The notes below the pieces were generated by a model. It searched no databases. It was not told the origin of the DNA and saw only the letters and a program-made list of their open reading frames with translations. A stretch of 64,000 nucleotides of DNA. Source: Pseudorhizobium endolithicum (lineage in GTDB: Bacteria; Pseudomonadota; Alphaproteobacteria; Rhizobiales; Rhizobiaceae). Location of the stretch: contig NZ_CABFWF030000014.1 in assembly GCF_902153245.2 (NCBI RefSeq), positions 389,189 through 453,188 on the forward strand, written 5' to 3'. Of this stretch, positions 46,405 through 54,424 are shown in pieces (the first letter of the stretch is position 1; each line of letters opens with the position of its first letter). The translations under genes were made by a program, and so were the position numbers.

Positions 46405-47442
46405 TCAGGCGGCCAGCATCCTTTCGATGGCGGACTTGTTGATGCCCCTTTCACCGATCACAACAAGCCGGCCTTGCCGGGTTTCGCCCGGTTCCCAGGC
46501 GCGATCGAAGTAGTGGTTCACGCGCGATCCTACCGCCTGGACCTGCAGGCGCATCGGCTTGTTCGCGACGTCGATGAAGCCTTTGATGCGCAGGACCTTC
46601 TCCGCTTCGGCCGTTGCTGCAATCCTTGCCGCAAGTTCCCCGGCGTCGTTCACTGCGGGAAGCTCGACGACGAAGCTGTCGAAATCGTCATGCTCGTGGT
46701 CGAGCTCGTCATCGTGATGGGTCTTGCGGTTTTCGATGTCGTCCTCGACGGCGAGACCGAGGCCGATCAGGACGGCCGGATCCACGGCGCCCTTTGCACT
46801 GACCACGATCTTCACCGCCCTTGGCAGGTGGGCGCTCACGCGCTCCTTGGCGGCGGACAGCCCAGCATTGTCGAGGAGGTCGCTTTTGGTCAGCACGATC
46901 ATATCCGCACAGGCGATCTGGTCTTCGAAAACTTCCTCGACCGGATCGTCATGGTCGATGGAGTCGTCAGCCTGCCGTTGCGCCTCGAGTGCATCGTGAT
47001 CGTCGGCGACGCGACCTTCCGCCAGCGCCAGGCCGTCCACGACCGCGATCACTCCGTCCACCGTCACGCGTGCCTTCACCGCCGGCCACTGAAAGGCCTG
47101 GACGAGCGGCTTCGGCAAAGCGAGGCCGGAGGTCTCTATGAGGATATGGTCGACCCGCGGTTCGCGCGCCAGGATCTGGTCGATGGCCGGCACGAAGTCA
47201 TCGGCGACCGTGCAGCAGATGCAGCCGTTGGCGAGCTCGATGATGTTTTCCTCTGGGCAGCTTTCGATGCCGCAGCCCTTCAGGACCTCGCCGTCGACAC
47301 CGACGTCGCCGAATTCGTTGACGATGATCGCCAGACGCTTGCCGTCCAGGTTCTCGATGAGGCTGCGGATCAGGGTCGTCTTCCCTGCACCCAGAAAGCC
47401 GGTGACGACGGTGCAGGGGACGCGTTCAAGGTTGACGCTCAT
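46405..47442 (-). CDS. cobW: CobW-type G3E GTPase, cobalt metallochaperone
   Basis: This 345-residue G3E GTPase has the P-loop GFLGAGKTTLI, the metal-binding GCICCTV (CxCC) and a TKSD specificity motif. A His/Asp-rich linker (HHDDELDHEHDDFD) precedes the C-terminal CobW domain. It likely delivers cobalt to the chelatase. ATG at 47442 overlaps the DUF1636 gene stop (ATGA). The frame is open further upstream but that is the neighbouring gene. Confidence 0.94.
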   Translation of the reverse strand: MSVNLERVPCTVVTGFLGAGKTTLIRSLIENLDGKRLAIIVNEFGDVGVDGEVLKGCGIESCPEENIIELANGCICCTVADDFVPAIDQILAREPRVDHILIETSGLALPKPLVQAFQWPAVKARVTVDGVIAVVDGLALAEGRVADDHDALEAQRQADDSIDHDDPVEEVFEDQIACADMIVLTKSDLLDNAGLSAAKERVSAHLPRAVKIVVSAKGAVDPAVLIGLGLAVEDDIENRKTHHDDELDHEHDDFDSFVVELPAVNDAGELAARIAATAEAEKVLRIKGFIDVANKPMRLQVQAVGSRVNHYFDRAWEPGETRQGRLVVIGERGINKSAIERMLAA

Positions 47443-47816
47443 GCGGGCATGTCCTCGTGATGGTGAAAGGGCGGGATGCGGGCCGACATGCCGTCGCCGC
47501 GCAGGCAGGCCGGCCGGCCGCGGAGGGGAAGAAAACCCCGTTCGTCCTCCGCCAGCATCATGGCGCCGGCTATGAGGTCTTCGACGTTCTCCAGGCTCAG
47601 ATGGCCGAACACGTAGGACCAGCCGGTGCGATGCGAGAACGCGGCGCTGGGGCTTTTCTGGCAGTTGGCGAGGCAGGTGACAGGTTTGACGTTCAAGGGC
47701 TTGTCCGTCGCTGCCTGCCGGAGGGCCTCGATCAGGCCGATACCGGGACGCAGATCGCCATCCGACGCATCGCGGCAGTTGGTGCACACGAAGATGGTCA
47801 CATCCGGGTCGGTCAT
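47439..47816 (-). CDS. DUF1636 family protein, possible 2Fe-2S or metal-binding, cob-linked
   Basis: This 125-residue protein starts MTDPDVTIFVCTNCRD and has a second Cys pair in VTCLANCQKSP, a spacing like thioredoxin-fold 2Fe-2S ferredoxins. The C-terminus is His-rich (PPFHHHEDMPA), which suggests metal handling. It is the first gene after the cobalamin riboswitch and is coupled to cobW by ATGA. DUF1636 genes are often next to cobW. The function is unknown. Confidence 0.82.
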   Translation of the reverse strand: MTDPDVTIFVCTNCRDASDGDLRPGIGLIEALRQAATDKPLNVKPVTCLANCQKSPSAAFSHRTGWSYVFGHLSLENVEDLIAGAMMLAEDERGFLPLRGRPACLRGDGMSARIPPFHHHEDMPA

Positions 47817-47943
47817 GGATCGTTGGTCACACAAGGCCGCGTTCCTGCCAGAATCATTCTCATGGGGCGCGGGACGAACGGCGGGACCGGACGCCAGTGA
47901 TCTGCGCATCATCCGGAGCACCCCGCCCGGAGAAGCATGTGAT

Positions 47944-48125
47944 GCGACGGCAGGTCTCCTGGCTCGCGGGTCGTCACCTCCTGCTGCCTTCCCGGTATGA
48001 TCCAGTGGCTTACCTGCAGGGGCTCTCCGCTTACAGTTGCGGGGGCAGCCGCGGCATTGATCTGGCAGATCCGGATCGCACCGCATTCCCTTTTCGCCTT
48101 CTCCGTTGCCGGAAAAGGACCGTCA
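47944..48125 (-). promoter_or_regulatory. Cobalamin riboswitch controlling DUF1636-cobW-cobN-cobG-cobH-cobI-cobJ
   Basis: The minus strand carries the class-I AdoCbl riboswitch landmarks in order. These are GGGAATGCGGTGCGA, CGCGGCTGCCCCCGCAACTG, GTAAGCGGAGAGC, AAGCCACTG, and the 3' box GCGAGCCAGGAGACCTGCC. The 5' GACGG pairs with a 3' CCGTC to close P1. The next start codon is 128 bases away, so the expression platform lies in 47817-47943, where a CCGG-flanked hairpin is visible. Binding of adenosylcobalamin would switch the biosynthetic operon off. Confidence 0.95.
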
Positions 48126-48131
48126 GGGATT

Positions 48132-48160
48132 CAGTAAGCCCGGTCGCCCGTTCATGTCAA
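48132..48160 (-). promoter_or_regulatory. Promoter of the biosynthetic cob operon
   Basis: TTGACA at 48155-48160 and TTACTG at 48132-48137 are separated by 17 bases on the minus strand. The predicted start falls at about 48125, the first base of the riboswitch. Confidence 0.6.
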
Positions 48161-48176
48161 TGCGTCGCAAAGACGA

Positions 48177-48204
48177 TTGCCCGTCAGCGCTTTTCGGCTA
48201 TAGT
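48177..48204 (+). promoter_or_regulatory. Promoter of the cbtBA-cobO-cobQ operon
   Basis: TTGCCC at 48177-48182 and TATAGT at 48199-48204 are separated by 16 bases on the plus strand. The predicted start at about 48211 coincides with the 5' end of the plus-strand riboswitch. The two promoters are back to back, with their -35 boxes 16 bases apart. Confidence 0.6.
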
Positions 48205-48210
48205 GCCTGC

Positions 48211-48382
48211 AGTCGTTGGTGCCTGAGAAGGCCTTGAGGGAATGCGGTGAGACGAGTTTCGTCGATTCCGCGGCTGCCCCCGCAACTGTAGGCGGAGAGT
48301 TTCGTCCCAACATGCCACTGGAGAATATCCGGGAAGGCGGGAGAAGCGTCCGATCCGCGAGCCAGGAGACCTGCCGGCGGCG
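48211..48382 (+). promoter_or_regulatory. Cobalamin riboswitch controlling cbtB-cbtA-cobO-cobQ
   Basis: The plus strand repeats the class-I landmarks: GGTGCC, GGGAATGCGGTGAGA, CGCGGCTGCCCCCGCAACTG, GGCGGAGAG, ATGCCACTG, and GCGAGCCAGGAGACCTGCC. It is slightly shorter than its divergent partner. The cbtB start is 47 bases after the 3' box, so control could act on translation initiation. Confidence 0.95.
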
Positions 48383-48397
48383 TAATGTGAAACGGGT

Positions 48398-48414
48398 ACC
48401 CTCGGGTGGAGGGT
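48398..48414 (+). promoter_or_regulatory. Hairpin between riboswitch and cbtB ribosome site
   Basis: ACCCTC and GAGGGT (6-base perfect arms, 5-base loop) lie one base before the AAAGGA ribosome site (48416-48421) of cbtB. It is a candidate expression platform element that could expose or mask the ribosome site. It has no T-run, so termination is unlikely. Confidence 0.4.
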
Positions 48415-48428
48415 GAAAGGATCAGACA

Positions 48429-48605
48429 ATGATGACGAAATCCGCAGCGACAGCAGCCGGACTTTCTCTATCGAAAATTATCCCCCTCAGCATGACGGCC
48501 ATGCTCGGCCTGTTCGTCGTGGGTTTTGTCGGCTTCTCCCAGATGGAAGTCCTCCACAACGCCGCGCACGACTCGCGCCATTCGCTCGCCTTCCCCTGCC
48601 ACTGA
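48429..48605 (+). CDS. cbtB: CbtB, small subunit of cobalt transporter
   Basis: This 58-residue protein has one membrane helix (about residues 17-37) and a short C-terminal tail rich in His (EVLHNAAHDSRHSLAFPCH), the CbtB pattern. The AAAGGA ribosome site is seven bases before the ATG. A second ATG is the next codon. It lies ten bases before cbtA and directly behind a cobalamin riboswitch, as expected for B12-repressed cobalt uptake. Confidence 0.9.
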   Translation: MMTKSAATAAGLSLSKIIPLSMTAMLGLFVVGFVGFSQMEVLHNAAHDSRHSLAFPCH

Positions 48606-48615
48606 GGTCTCCGAT

Positions 48616-49374
48616 ATGTCATTGTTTCGCAACATCGTCCTCGCGGCGGTGATCGCCGGGCTTGTGTCCGGACTGCTGCTCACCGTCATGCAGAGCTACG
48701 CGACGGTCCCGCTCATCATCCATGCCGAAACCTTCGAAGGCGGCGGTGCCGAAATCCATGACCATGGTCATGGGGCGGCCCATAGTCATGATGCCGCGGC
48801 TGCGGATCACCACCATGATCCGGAAGCATGGGCGCCGGCCAACGGGTTCGAACGGTTCTTCTATACCGCGGCCGCCAATATGCTGGCGGGGATCGGATTT
48901 GCCCTTGTCCTGCTGACGGCGGCAGAAGCGCTCGGCGGCCTGAGCGGCTGGCGCAAGGGGATGATGTTCGGCTTCGCCGGCTTCCTGGCCTTCAGCCTCG
49001 CGCCGGGCCTCGGACTCCCGCCGGAACTCCCCGGCATGCCGGCCGCCGATCTCGGCGCCCGCCAGATATGGTGGATCGCGACCGCCGCCTGCACGGCGGT
49101 TGCGCTCGGCCTCCTTGCGTATACGCGTTCGCCGCTTTTGGCCGTGCTGGCCGTCGTCCTGCTGATTGCACCGCATCTGATCGGCGCGCCGCATCCTGAA
49201 AGCCATGAAACGGCGGTGCCGGCGGATCTTCATGCCCGCTTCGTGGCAGCCGTCTTCGCGACCAGCCTGGTGTTCTGGTCCGCGTTGGGGGCGGTTGCCG
49301 CCCTGGTTCGTGATCGTTTCCGCCAGGGCGAGGAGGCTTTCTCCGTATCGACCGGTGGGGTTGTCTCGCGGTGA
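48616..49374 (+). CDS. cbtA: CbtA, cobalt transporter membrane subunit
   Basis: This 252-residue protein has an N-terminal helix, a periplasmic His-rich loop (HDHGHGAAHSHD and DHHHDPEAW) and about four to five further helices. The motif GMMFGFAGFLAFSLAPGLGLPPELPGMP is recognised in parts (FSLAPGLGLPPELPG). This is the CbtA family. ATG at 48616 has GAGG eight bases upstream. It would import cobalt with CbtB. The stop overlaps the cobO GTG start (GTGA). Confidence 0.92.
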   Translation: MSLFRNIVLAAVIAGLVSGLLLTVMQSYATVPLIIHAETFEGGGAEIHDHGHGAAHSHDAAAADHHHDPEAWAPANGFERFFYTAAANMLAGIGFALVLLTAAEALGGLSGWRKGMMFGFAGFLAFSLAPGLGLPPELPGMPAADLGARQIWWIATAACTAVALGLLAYTRSPLLAVLAVVLLIAPHLIGAPHPESHETAVPADLHARFVAAVFATSLVFWSALGAVAALVRDRFRQGEEAFSVSTGGVVSR

Positions 49375-49985
49375 AGGAGATCGACGAAAAGCTTGAGGAG
49401 CGTCATCGCGCCAAGATGGCCAACCGCAAGGCGGCGCAGGACGCGGAAGTGGCCGAGAAGACCCTGGAAAAGGGTCTTCTCATGGTCCACACCGGGCCGG
49501 GCAAGGGCAAGTCTACCGCGGCCTTCGGCCTGGCGTTGCGCATGCTCGGCAACAACCGCCGGGTCGGCATCGTCCAGTTCATCAAGGGCGCCTGGTCGAC
49601 GGGCGAGCAGCCGGCGCTTGCCGTGTTCGGCGACAGGGTCCTGTGGCACACCATGGGAGAGGGATTCACTTGGGAGACGCAGGACCTGAAGCGGGATATT
49701 GCTGCTGCCGAGCGTGCCTGGGAGAAAGCGCGCCAACTGATGGCAGACGAGAGCGTGGGCCTGCTGATCCTCGACGAGCTCAATATCGCTCTGCGGTATG
49801 AATATCTCGATCTGGAAAAGGTCGTTGCGGAACTCACGGCGCGACGGCCCGATCTGCATGTCGTGGTGACCGGCCGCAATGCCAAGCCTCTCCTGATCGA
49901 GGCAGCGGATCTGGTGACCGAGATGACGCTGGTGAAGCATCACTTCAAGGCCGGCGTGAAGGCACAGGCTGGCATCGAGTTCTGA
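49371..49985 (+). CDS. cobO: Cob(I)yrinic acid a,c-diamide adenosyltransferase
   Basis: This 204-residue CobO/BtuR protein has the P-loop-like [25 protein letters not shown] and [16 protein letters not shown]. It transfers the adenosyl group from ATP to Co(I). GTG at 49371 overlaps the cbtA stop. The gene continues the riboswitch-controlled plus-strand operon. Confidence 0.95.
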   Translation: MKEIDEKLEERHRAKMANRKAAQDAEVAEKTLEKGLLMVHTGPGKGKSTAAFGLALRMLGNNRRVGIVQFIKGAWSTGEQPALAVFGDRVLWHTMGEGFTWETQDLKRDIAAAERAWEKARQLMADESVGLLILDELNIALRYEYLDLEKVVAELTARRPDLHVVVTGRNAKPLLIEAADLVTEMTLVKHHFKAGVKAQAGIEF

Positions 49986-49987
49986 TC

Positions 49988-51445
49988 GTGGCCGCCCGGG
50001 CTCTCATGTTTCAGGGGACCGGCTCCGACGTGGGCAAGTCGCTCGTGGTTGCCGGGCTTGCCCGCGCGTTCACACTTCGAGGCTTGAGGGTGCTGCCGTT
50101 CAAGCCCCAGAACATGTCGAACAATGCCGCAGTCACGGCCGATGGCGGCGAGATCGGGCGGGCGCAGGCACTGCAGGCGCGCGCGGCCGGGGTCCCGCCC
50201 AGCGTCCACATGAACCCCGTGCTCCTCAAGCCGCAAAGCGAGGTCGGTGCCCAACTCGTGGTGCAGGGGCGCGTCGAGGGGATGGCCAGGGCTGCCGAAT
50301 ACCAACTCATCAAGCCGAGGCTCATGCCGCGTGTCCTGGCAAGCTTCGGCATCCTGAAAGATCAGGCGGACCTCGTTCTAATAGAGGGTGCCGGAAGTGC
50401 GTCGGAAGTCAATCTCCGCCGCCACGACATCGCCAACATGGGCTTTGCCCGCGCGGCCGACGTGCCGGTGGTCCTGATCGGCGATATCGACCGGGGGGGT
50501 GTGATTGCGAGCCTGGCGGGCTCCAAGCTGGTGCTTGAGCCCGAAGATGCCGGGATGATCAAGGGCTTCATCGTCAACCGCTTTCGCGGGGATCCGGCTC
50601 TTTTCACGGAGGGGATGAAGACAATCAGTGCGCTGACCGGCTGGCGGCCGATCGGCCTCCTGCCCTTCTTCGCCGAGGCAGTGCGCCTTCCCGCGGAGGA
50701 TGCGCTAGGCGTTCATCAGACGAGGGCACTCAGGCCGAAGGCGACAACCCGGATCGCCGTGCCTATCCTTCCGCATATCTCCAACTTCGACGATCTCGAT
50801 CCTCTCGACGCGGAGCCGGATGTGGAACTGATCCGTGTGCGGCCGGATCAGGCAATTCCGGGCGATTGCGACCTCATCCTCCTGGTAGGCTCGAAAGCGA
50901 CCATCGCCGATCTGCGCGTGCTGAAGGAAAGCGGCATGGACACCGATATCCGCGCCCATATCCGGCGCGGTGGCCGTGTTCTCGGTCTTTGCGGCGGCTA
51001 CCAGATGCTCGGACGGACGATATCCGATCCGGACGGGATCGAAGGACAGGCGGCAACGGTCGAGGGACTTGGCCTCCTCCAGGTCGATACCGTTCTCTCC
51101 GGCGACAAGAGACTGGAGGCGGTGGCGGGCCATAGCTTCGACGGCGAGCCGCTGTCCGGCTACGAGATGCACATCGGACGTACCTCCGGCCCGGATTGCG
51201 TTCGTCCCTTCGCGGATCTTGGTGGCCTACCCGATGGTGGAATGTCCCCCGACGGCAGGATCGTGGGGACATATCTGCACGGGCTTTTCGCGAACGATAG
51301 GCAGAGGGCTGCGTGGTTGCGGCGACTTGGCGGACACGCCAGCGGCCTGGACTATGAGGCGGGCGTCGACGCGGTGTTGGACCGCCTTGCGGCCCACATG
51401 GAACAGCATCTCGACCTTACCGGATTGCTCAGATTTGCGAGATAG
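49988..51445 (+). CDS. cobQ: Cobyric acid synthase
   Basis: This 485-residue two-domain amidotransferase starts with [18 protein letters not shown] and [11 protein letters not shown]. Its C-terminal glutaminase domain holds the Cys in [12 protein letters not shown] and the His in GTYLHGLF. It amidates four side chains of adenosyl-cobyrinate diamide. GTG start, two bases after cobO. Convergent with cobD, overlapping by 17 bases. Confidence 0.95.
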   Translation: MAARALMFQGTGSDVGKSLVVAGLARAFTLRGLRVLPFKPQNMSNNAAVTADGGEIGRAQALQARAAGVPPSVHMNPVLLKPQSEVGAQLVVQGRVEGMARAAEYQLIKPRLMPRVLASFGILKDQADLVLIEGAGSASEVNLRRHDIANMGFARAADVPVVLIGDIDRGGVIASLAGSKLVLEPEDAGMIKGFIVNRFRGDPALFTEGMKTISALTGWRPIGLLPFFAEAVRLPAEDALGVHQTRALRPKATTRIAVPILPHISNFDDLDPLDAEPDVELIRVRPDQAIPGDCDLILLVGSKATIADLRVLKESGMDTDIRAHIRRGGRVLGLCGGYQMLGRTISDPDGIEGQAATVEGLGLLQVDTVLSGDKRLEAVAGHSFDGEPLSGYEMHIGRTSGPDCVRPFADLGGLPDGGMSPDGRIVGTYLHGLFANDRQRAAWLRRLGGHASGLDYEAGVDAVLDRLAAHMEQHLDLTGLLRFAR

Positions 51446-52397
51446 CCAAAGCGCCCAGCCCGAACAGGCCGATCAGGAGGCCGTCCGCGACCCTGGCGAG
51501 CTTCAGGGCCCGGCGGATGTCGGAAGCGCCGAGTTCGGCACGTCCACCTTCGCCCATGAAGCGGGCATCGATCATCTCGCCGCCGTAGCTGCGTGGTCCG
51601 GCGAGAGCGATGCCCAGCGCGCCGGCCATAGCTGCCTCCGGCCAGCCGGCATTGGGCGAGCGATGATGCCTGGCGTCCCGCCGAACGGCATCGATGGCTT
51701 TGCTTGCCGAAGCTTCCTCGACAAGGCAGGCGGCGGCAATGAAAAGAGCGCCGCTGAGGCGAGATGCCGGAAGATTGATGAGGTCATCGAACCGGGCAGC
51801 GGCCCAGCCGAAGGCTTCGTGGCGGGCGGAGCGATGGCCGATCATGCTGTCGGCCGTATTGACCGCCTTGTACGCCGCGCCTCCGGCCAATCCGCCGACG
51901 CCAAGCCAGAAGGCCGGCGCGACGACGCCGTCGGAGAAGTTCTCGGCAAGGCTTTCGATCGCGGCCCGGCAGACGGCGGGTTCGTCCAGTTGGTCCGGAT
52001 CCCGTCCGACGATCATGGAGACGGCCTGGCGGCCGGCTTCAAGGCCACCGGCTTCGAGGGCCACGGCGACGGCTTCCACGTGATGTTCGAGACTCTTCTG
52101 CGCCGGGAGGGTGGCCGCGATCAGTACCAGCAGGATAAAGCCGAGCGGAAAGGCCGCAAACATGCGTTCCGTCAGCAGCGCCGTGGCGATCACCAGGGTC
52201 AACAGAACGATCAACGCATAGATACCCCGCCGCTTGCGGCGTCCAAAACCGTGGTCATCCCTGTTCCAGGCGCTGTCCAGGACTGAAATCAGCCGGCCGA
52301 TCCAGGTGACGGGATGGCCGATGAGACGGTAGATCCATTCTGGATAGCCGATCACCCGCTCGGTCAACAGGGCAAGGAAGGCGAGAAGGAGGTACAT
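51429..52397 (-). CDS. cobD: Adenosylcobinamide-phosphate synthase (CobD/CbiB)
   Basis: This 322-residue integral membrane protein has about four to five hydrophobic segments and the motifs [18 protein letters not shown] (in parts), [18 protein letters not shown] (in parts) and SRLSGALF. It attaches aminopropanol phosphate to cobyrate. Its ATG overlaps the divergent cobC ATG by two bases (CATG), so the two promoters lie inside each other's 5' coding regions. Confidence 0.94.
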   Translation of the reverse strand: MYLLLAFLALLTERVIGYPEWIYRLIGHPVTWIGRLISVLDSAWNRDDHGFGRRKRRGIYALIVLLTLVIATALLTERMFAAFPLGFILLVLIAATLPAQKSLEHHVEAVAVALEAGGLEAGRQAVSMIVGRDPDQLDEPAVCRAAIESLAENFSDGVVAPAFWLGVGGLAGGAAYKAVNTADSMIGHRSARHEAFGWAAARFDDLINLPASRLSGALFIAAACLVEEASASKAIDAVRRDARHHRSPNAGWPEAAMAGALGIALAGPRSYGGEMIDARFMGEGGRAELGASDIRRALKLARVADGLLIGLFGLGALAISQI

Positions 52398-53430
52398 GGT
52401 GCCGATGGCATTCGAGGCTGGAGTATCTGCAGGCGGTCCGCTTCAACACGGTGGCAACCTTGCCCAGGCCCGCGCGCTGTTTCCTGAAGCGCCCCAACCC
52501 TGGATCGATCTTTCCACCGGCATTAATCCGCATTCCTATCCATATTCCCCATTACCAGCCAGCGCTTTCTCACGGCTGCCCGAAGCGGAGGCTGCAGAAC
52601 GCCTCAGGCAACTGGCAGCCGAGGCTTATGGCGCACCAACGCCCGACCATGTGGCGGCGGGACCGGGAACGCAGATCCTGCTGCCGATCGTGGCCCGGCT
52701 CGTTCGGCGGGGATCGCTTGCGGCGATCCTCTCGCCGACCTATGCGGAGCATGCCAGGGCCGCCCGCATGGCAGGATACGCCGTGAGGGAGGTCGAGGAT
52801 GTGGGGCAACTCGCGGAGGCCGACCTCGCGGTTGTCGTCAATCCCAACAACCCGACGGGTCGGACGATACCGAAGGCCGAACTTCTGGAACTGGCGGCCA
52901 GCATGCGGCGGAAGGGCGGCCTTCTGGTCGTTGATGAAGCGTTCCATGACGTCTCGGTTCACTCCGGCGTAACCGATGCGGTGGATGCCGGCGGACTGCT
53001 CGTGCTTCGGTCGTTCGGCAAGTTCTACGGGATGGCCGGGGTCCGCTTGGGCTTCGCGATCTCGCATCCGGACGTAACGGCACGTATCAAAGGTGAACTC
53101 GGTCCCTGGTCCGTCTCGGGGCCGGCCCTGCACATCGCCAGCGAGGCGCTGGCAGATGGCGCATGGCGAGCGGCTATGCGGGAGAGGCTGCATCGGGAGG
53201 CTGGCCGTCTCGATGCTCTCTTGGCCGACAGAGGAATCTCCGTAGCGGGTGGGACCTCCCTTTTCCGGTACATCCGGCATCCGCAGGCCCAGACGATATT
53301 CAACGTCCTTGGGCAAAAGGGCGTCTTCATCCGCCGTTTCGGCGATCGTCCGGAAGATCTGCGCATCGGGCTGCCGGCCGAGGACCAGTGGCAGCGCCTG
53401 GAACAAGCGCTGTGGGAAGTCACTGTTTGA
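52396..53430 (+). CDS. cobC: Threonine-phosphate decarboxylase (CobC/CobD-type aminotransferase fold)
   Basis: This 344-residue PLP enzyme of the HisC fold starts with HGGNLAQARALFP and WIDLSTGINPHSYPY. It has VVNPNNPTGR, LVVDEAFHD and SFGKFYGMAGVRLGF with the PLP Lys. It provides aminopropanol phosphate from threonine phosphate. The exact start is open: ATG 52396, GTG 52399 and ATG 52405 are in frame behind AGGAGGT. The end overlaps the pseudogene by 11 bases. Confidence 0.93.
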   Translation: MVPMAFEAGVSAGGPLQHGGNLAQARALFPEAPQPWIDLSTGINPHSYPYSPLPASAFSRLPEAEAAERLRQLAAEAYGAPTPDHVAAGPGTQILLPIVARLVRRGSLAAILSPTYAEHARAARMAGYAVREVEDVGQLAEADLAVVVNPNNPTGRTIPKAELLELAASMRRKGGLLVVDEAFHDVSVHSGVTDAVDAGGLLVLRSFGKFYGMAGVRLGFAISHPDVTARIKGELGPWSVSGPALHIASEALADGAWRAAMRERLHREAGRLDALLADRGISVAGGTSLFRYIRHPQAQTIFNVLGQKGVFIRRFGDRPEDLRIGLPAEDQWQRLEQALWEVTV

Positions 53431-54420
53431 AATACGGGCCGAAGCGGTCGCGCCAGGCAGATTGCGCCTTGGGCACGGGCAGGGTGGTTGCCTCATAGAT
53501 CCCACGCGCGACGGCACGCGCCGTCACCAATGTCGCGAGGTGGAAGATCTCCATCAGCGCCTGCATATCCGCGACGGGCTTGGCGCCGGTCGCTGCCGAA
53601 AACATCGTATCGCCATCGAAGGGAAGATGGGCCGGCAAGATCGCGCGTGCCAGGCCGTCATGGGCCATGATCGACAGACGATGAGCCTGGGCTTTCGTCA
53701 ACACCGCGTCGGTGACCACCGCACCGATCGTCGTGGCCGGGACACTCAATCCCTTGATCCGCATGCTATTGTCCACTTCACGCGTATAGCCCAGGCCTCC
53801 AAACTCCTCCTCCAGTTCGAACGGGGCGGCCCAGAAATGCGGACCGTCGCCGACGGTGGCCGAGCCGAGCGCGTTCACTGCCACGAGAGCGGCGACGATG
53901 TGGCCCCCGGCAGTCACGGCACTTGCGGATCCCAGGCCGCCCTTGAGGGTGGCGGTCGTCGCACCTGTCCCGGCACCGACCGTTCCAAGTTCGAAGAGGC
54001 CAGTGCGGGCGGCCTGAAAGGCCGCATAGCCCATCTCGCATAGGGCGCGTGCAGCCCCCAATCCTTGTCGCCACCGTTCAGCAGGTCCATGAGGATTGCC
54101 TGCGGTACGATCGGGACACGCATGTGGCCGACCTGGAAGCCACGGCCGATCTCGCGGAGCCCGGATTGCACGCCGCCGGCGGCATCGAGACCGAAGGCGG
54201 AGCCGCCGGAGAGAACGAACGCATCCACCGTCTCCACCGTCATGGACGGATCGAGCAATGCGGTTTCCCGTCCTCCGGGAGCGCCGCCAAGAACGGTGCC
54301 GGACGCAATAGCCGGTTTCTCAAAGACGATCGCCGTCACTCCCGAGCCGAGGGCGAGATCGGTGGCGTGGCCGACGGCCACACCTTCGATATCGGTCAGG
54401 AGATTGAGCGGCGAACCCAT
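53420..54420 (-). pseudogene. P1-family (DmpA-like) peptidase, frameshifted
   Basis: Two open frames together make one P1 peptidase of about 330 residues. The N-terminal part (to about 54040) reads IEGVAVGHATD, GGSAFGLDAAGGV and LLNGGDKDWG. The C-terminal part reads GTVGAGTGATTAT, LKGGLGSASAVTAGG and AFNALGSA-like VNALGSATVGD. The join needs one extra base at about 54036-54041, which would give HAPYAEMGYAAF as in homologues. Either the gene is inactivated by a one-base deletion or the base is a sequencing error. Family members are aminopeptidases or amidases that self-cleave. Confidence 0.75.
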
Positions 54421-54424
54421 TCTT

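Noticed and set aside
47817..48086. N-terminal extension of the DUF1636 frame
   Set aside because: It runs through the cobalamin riboswitch, and the family N-terminus (VTIFVCTNC) begins at 47816.
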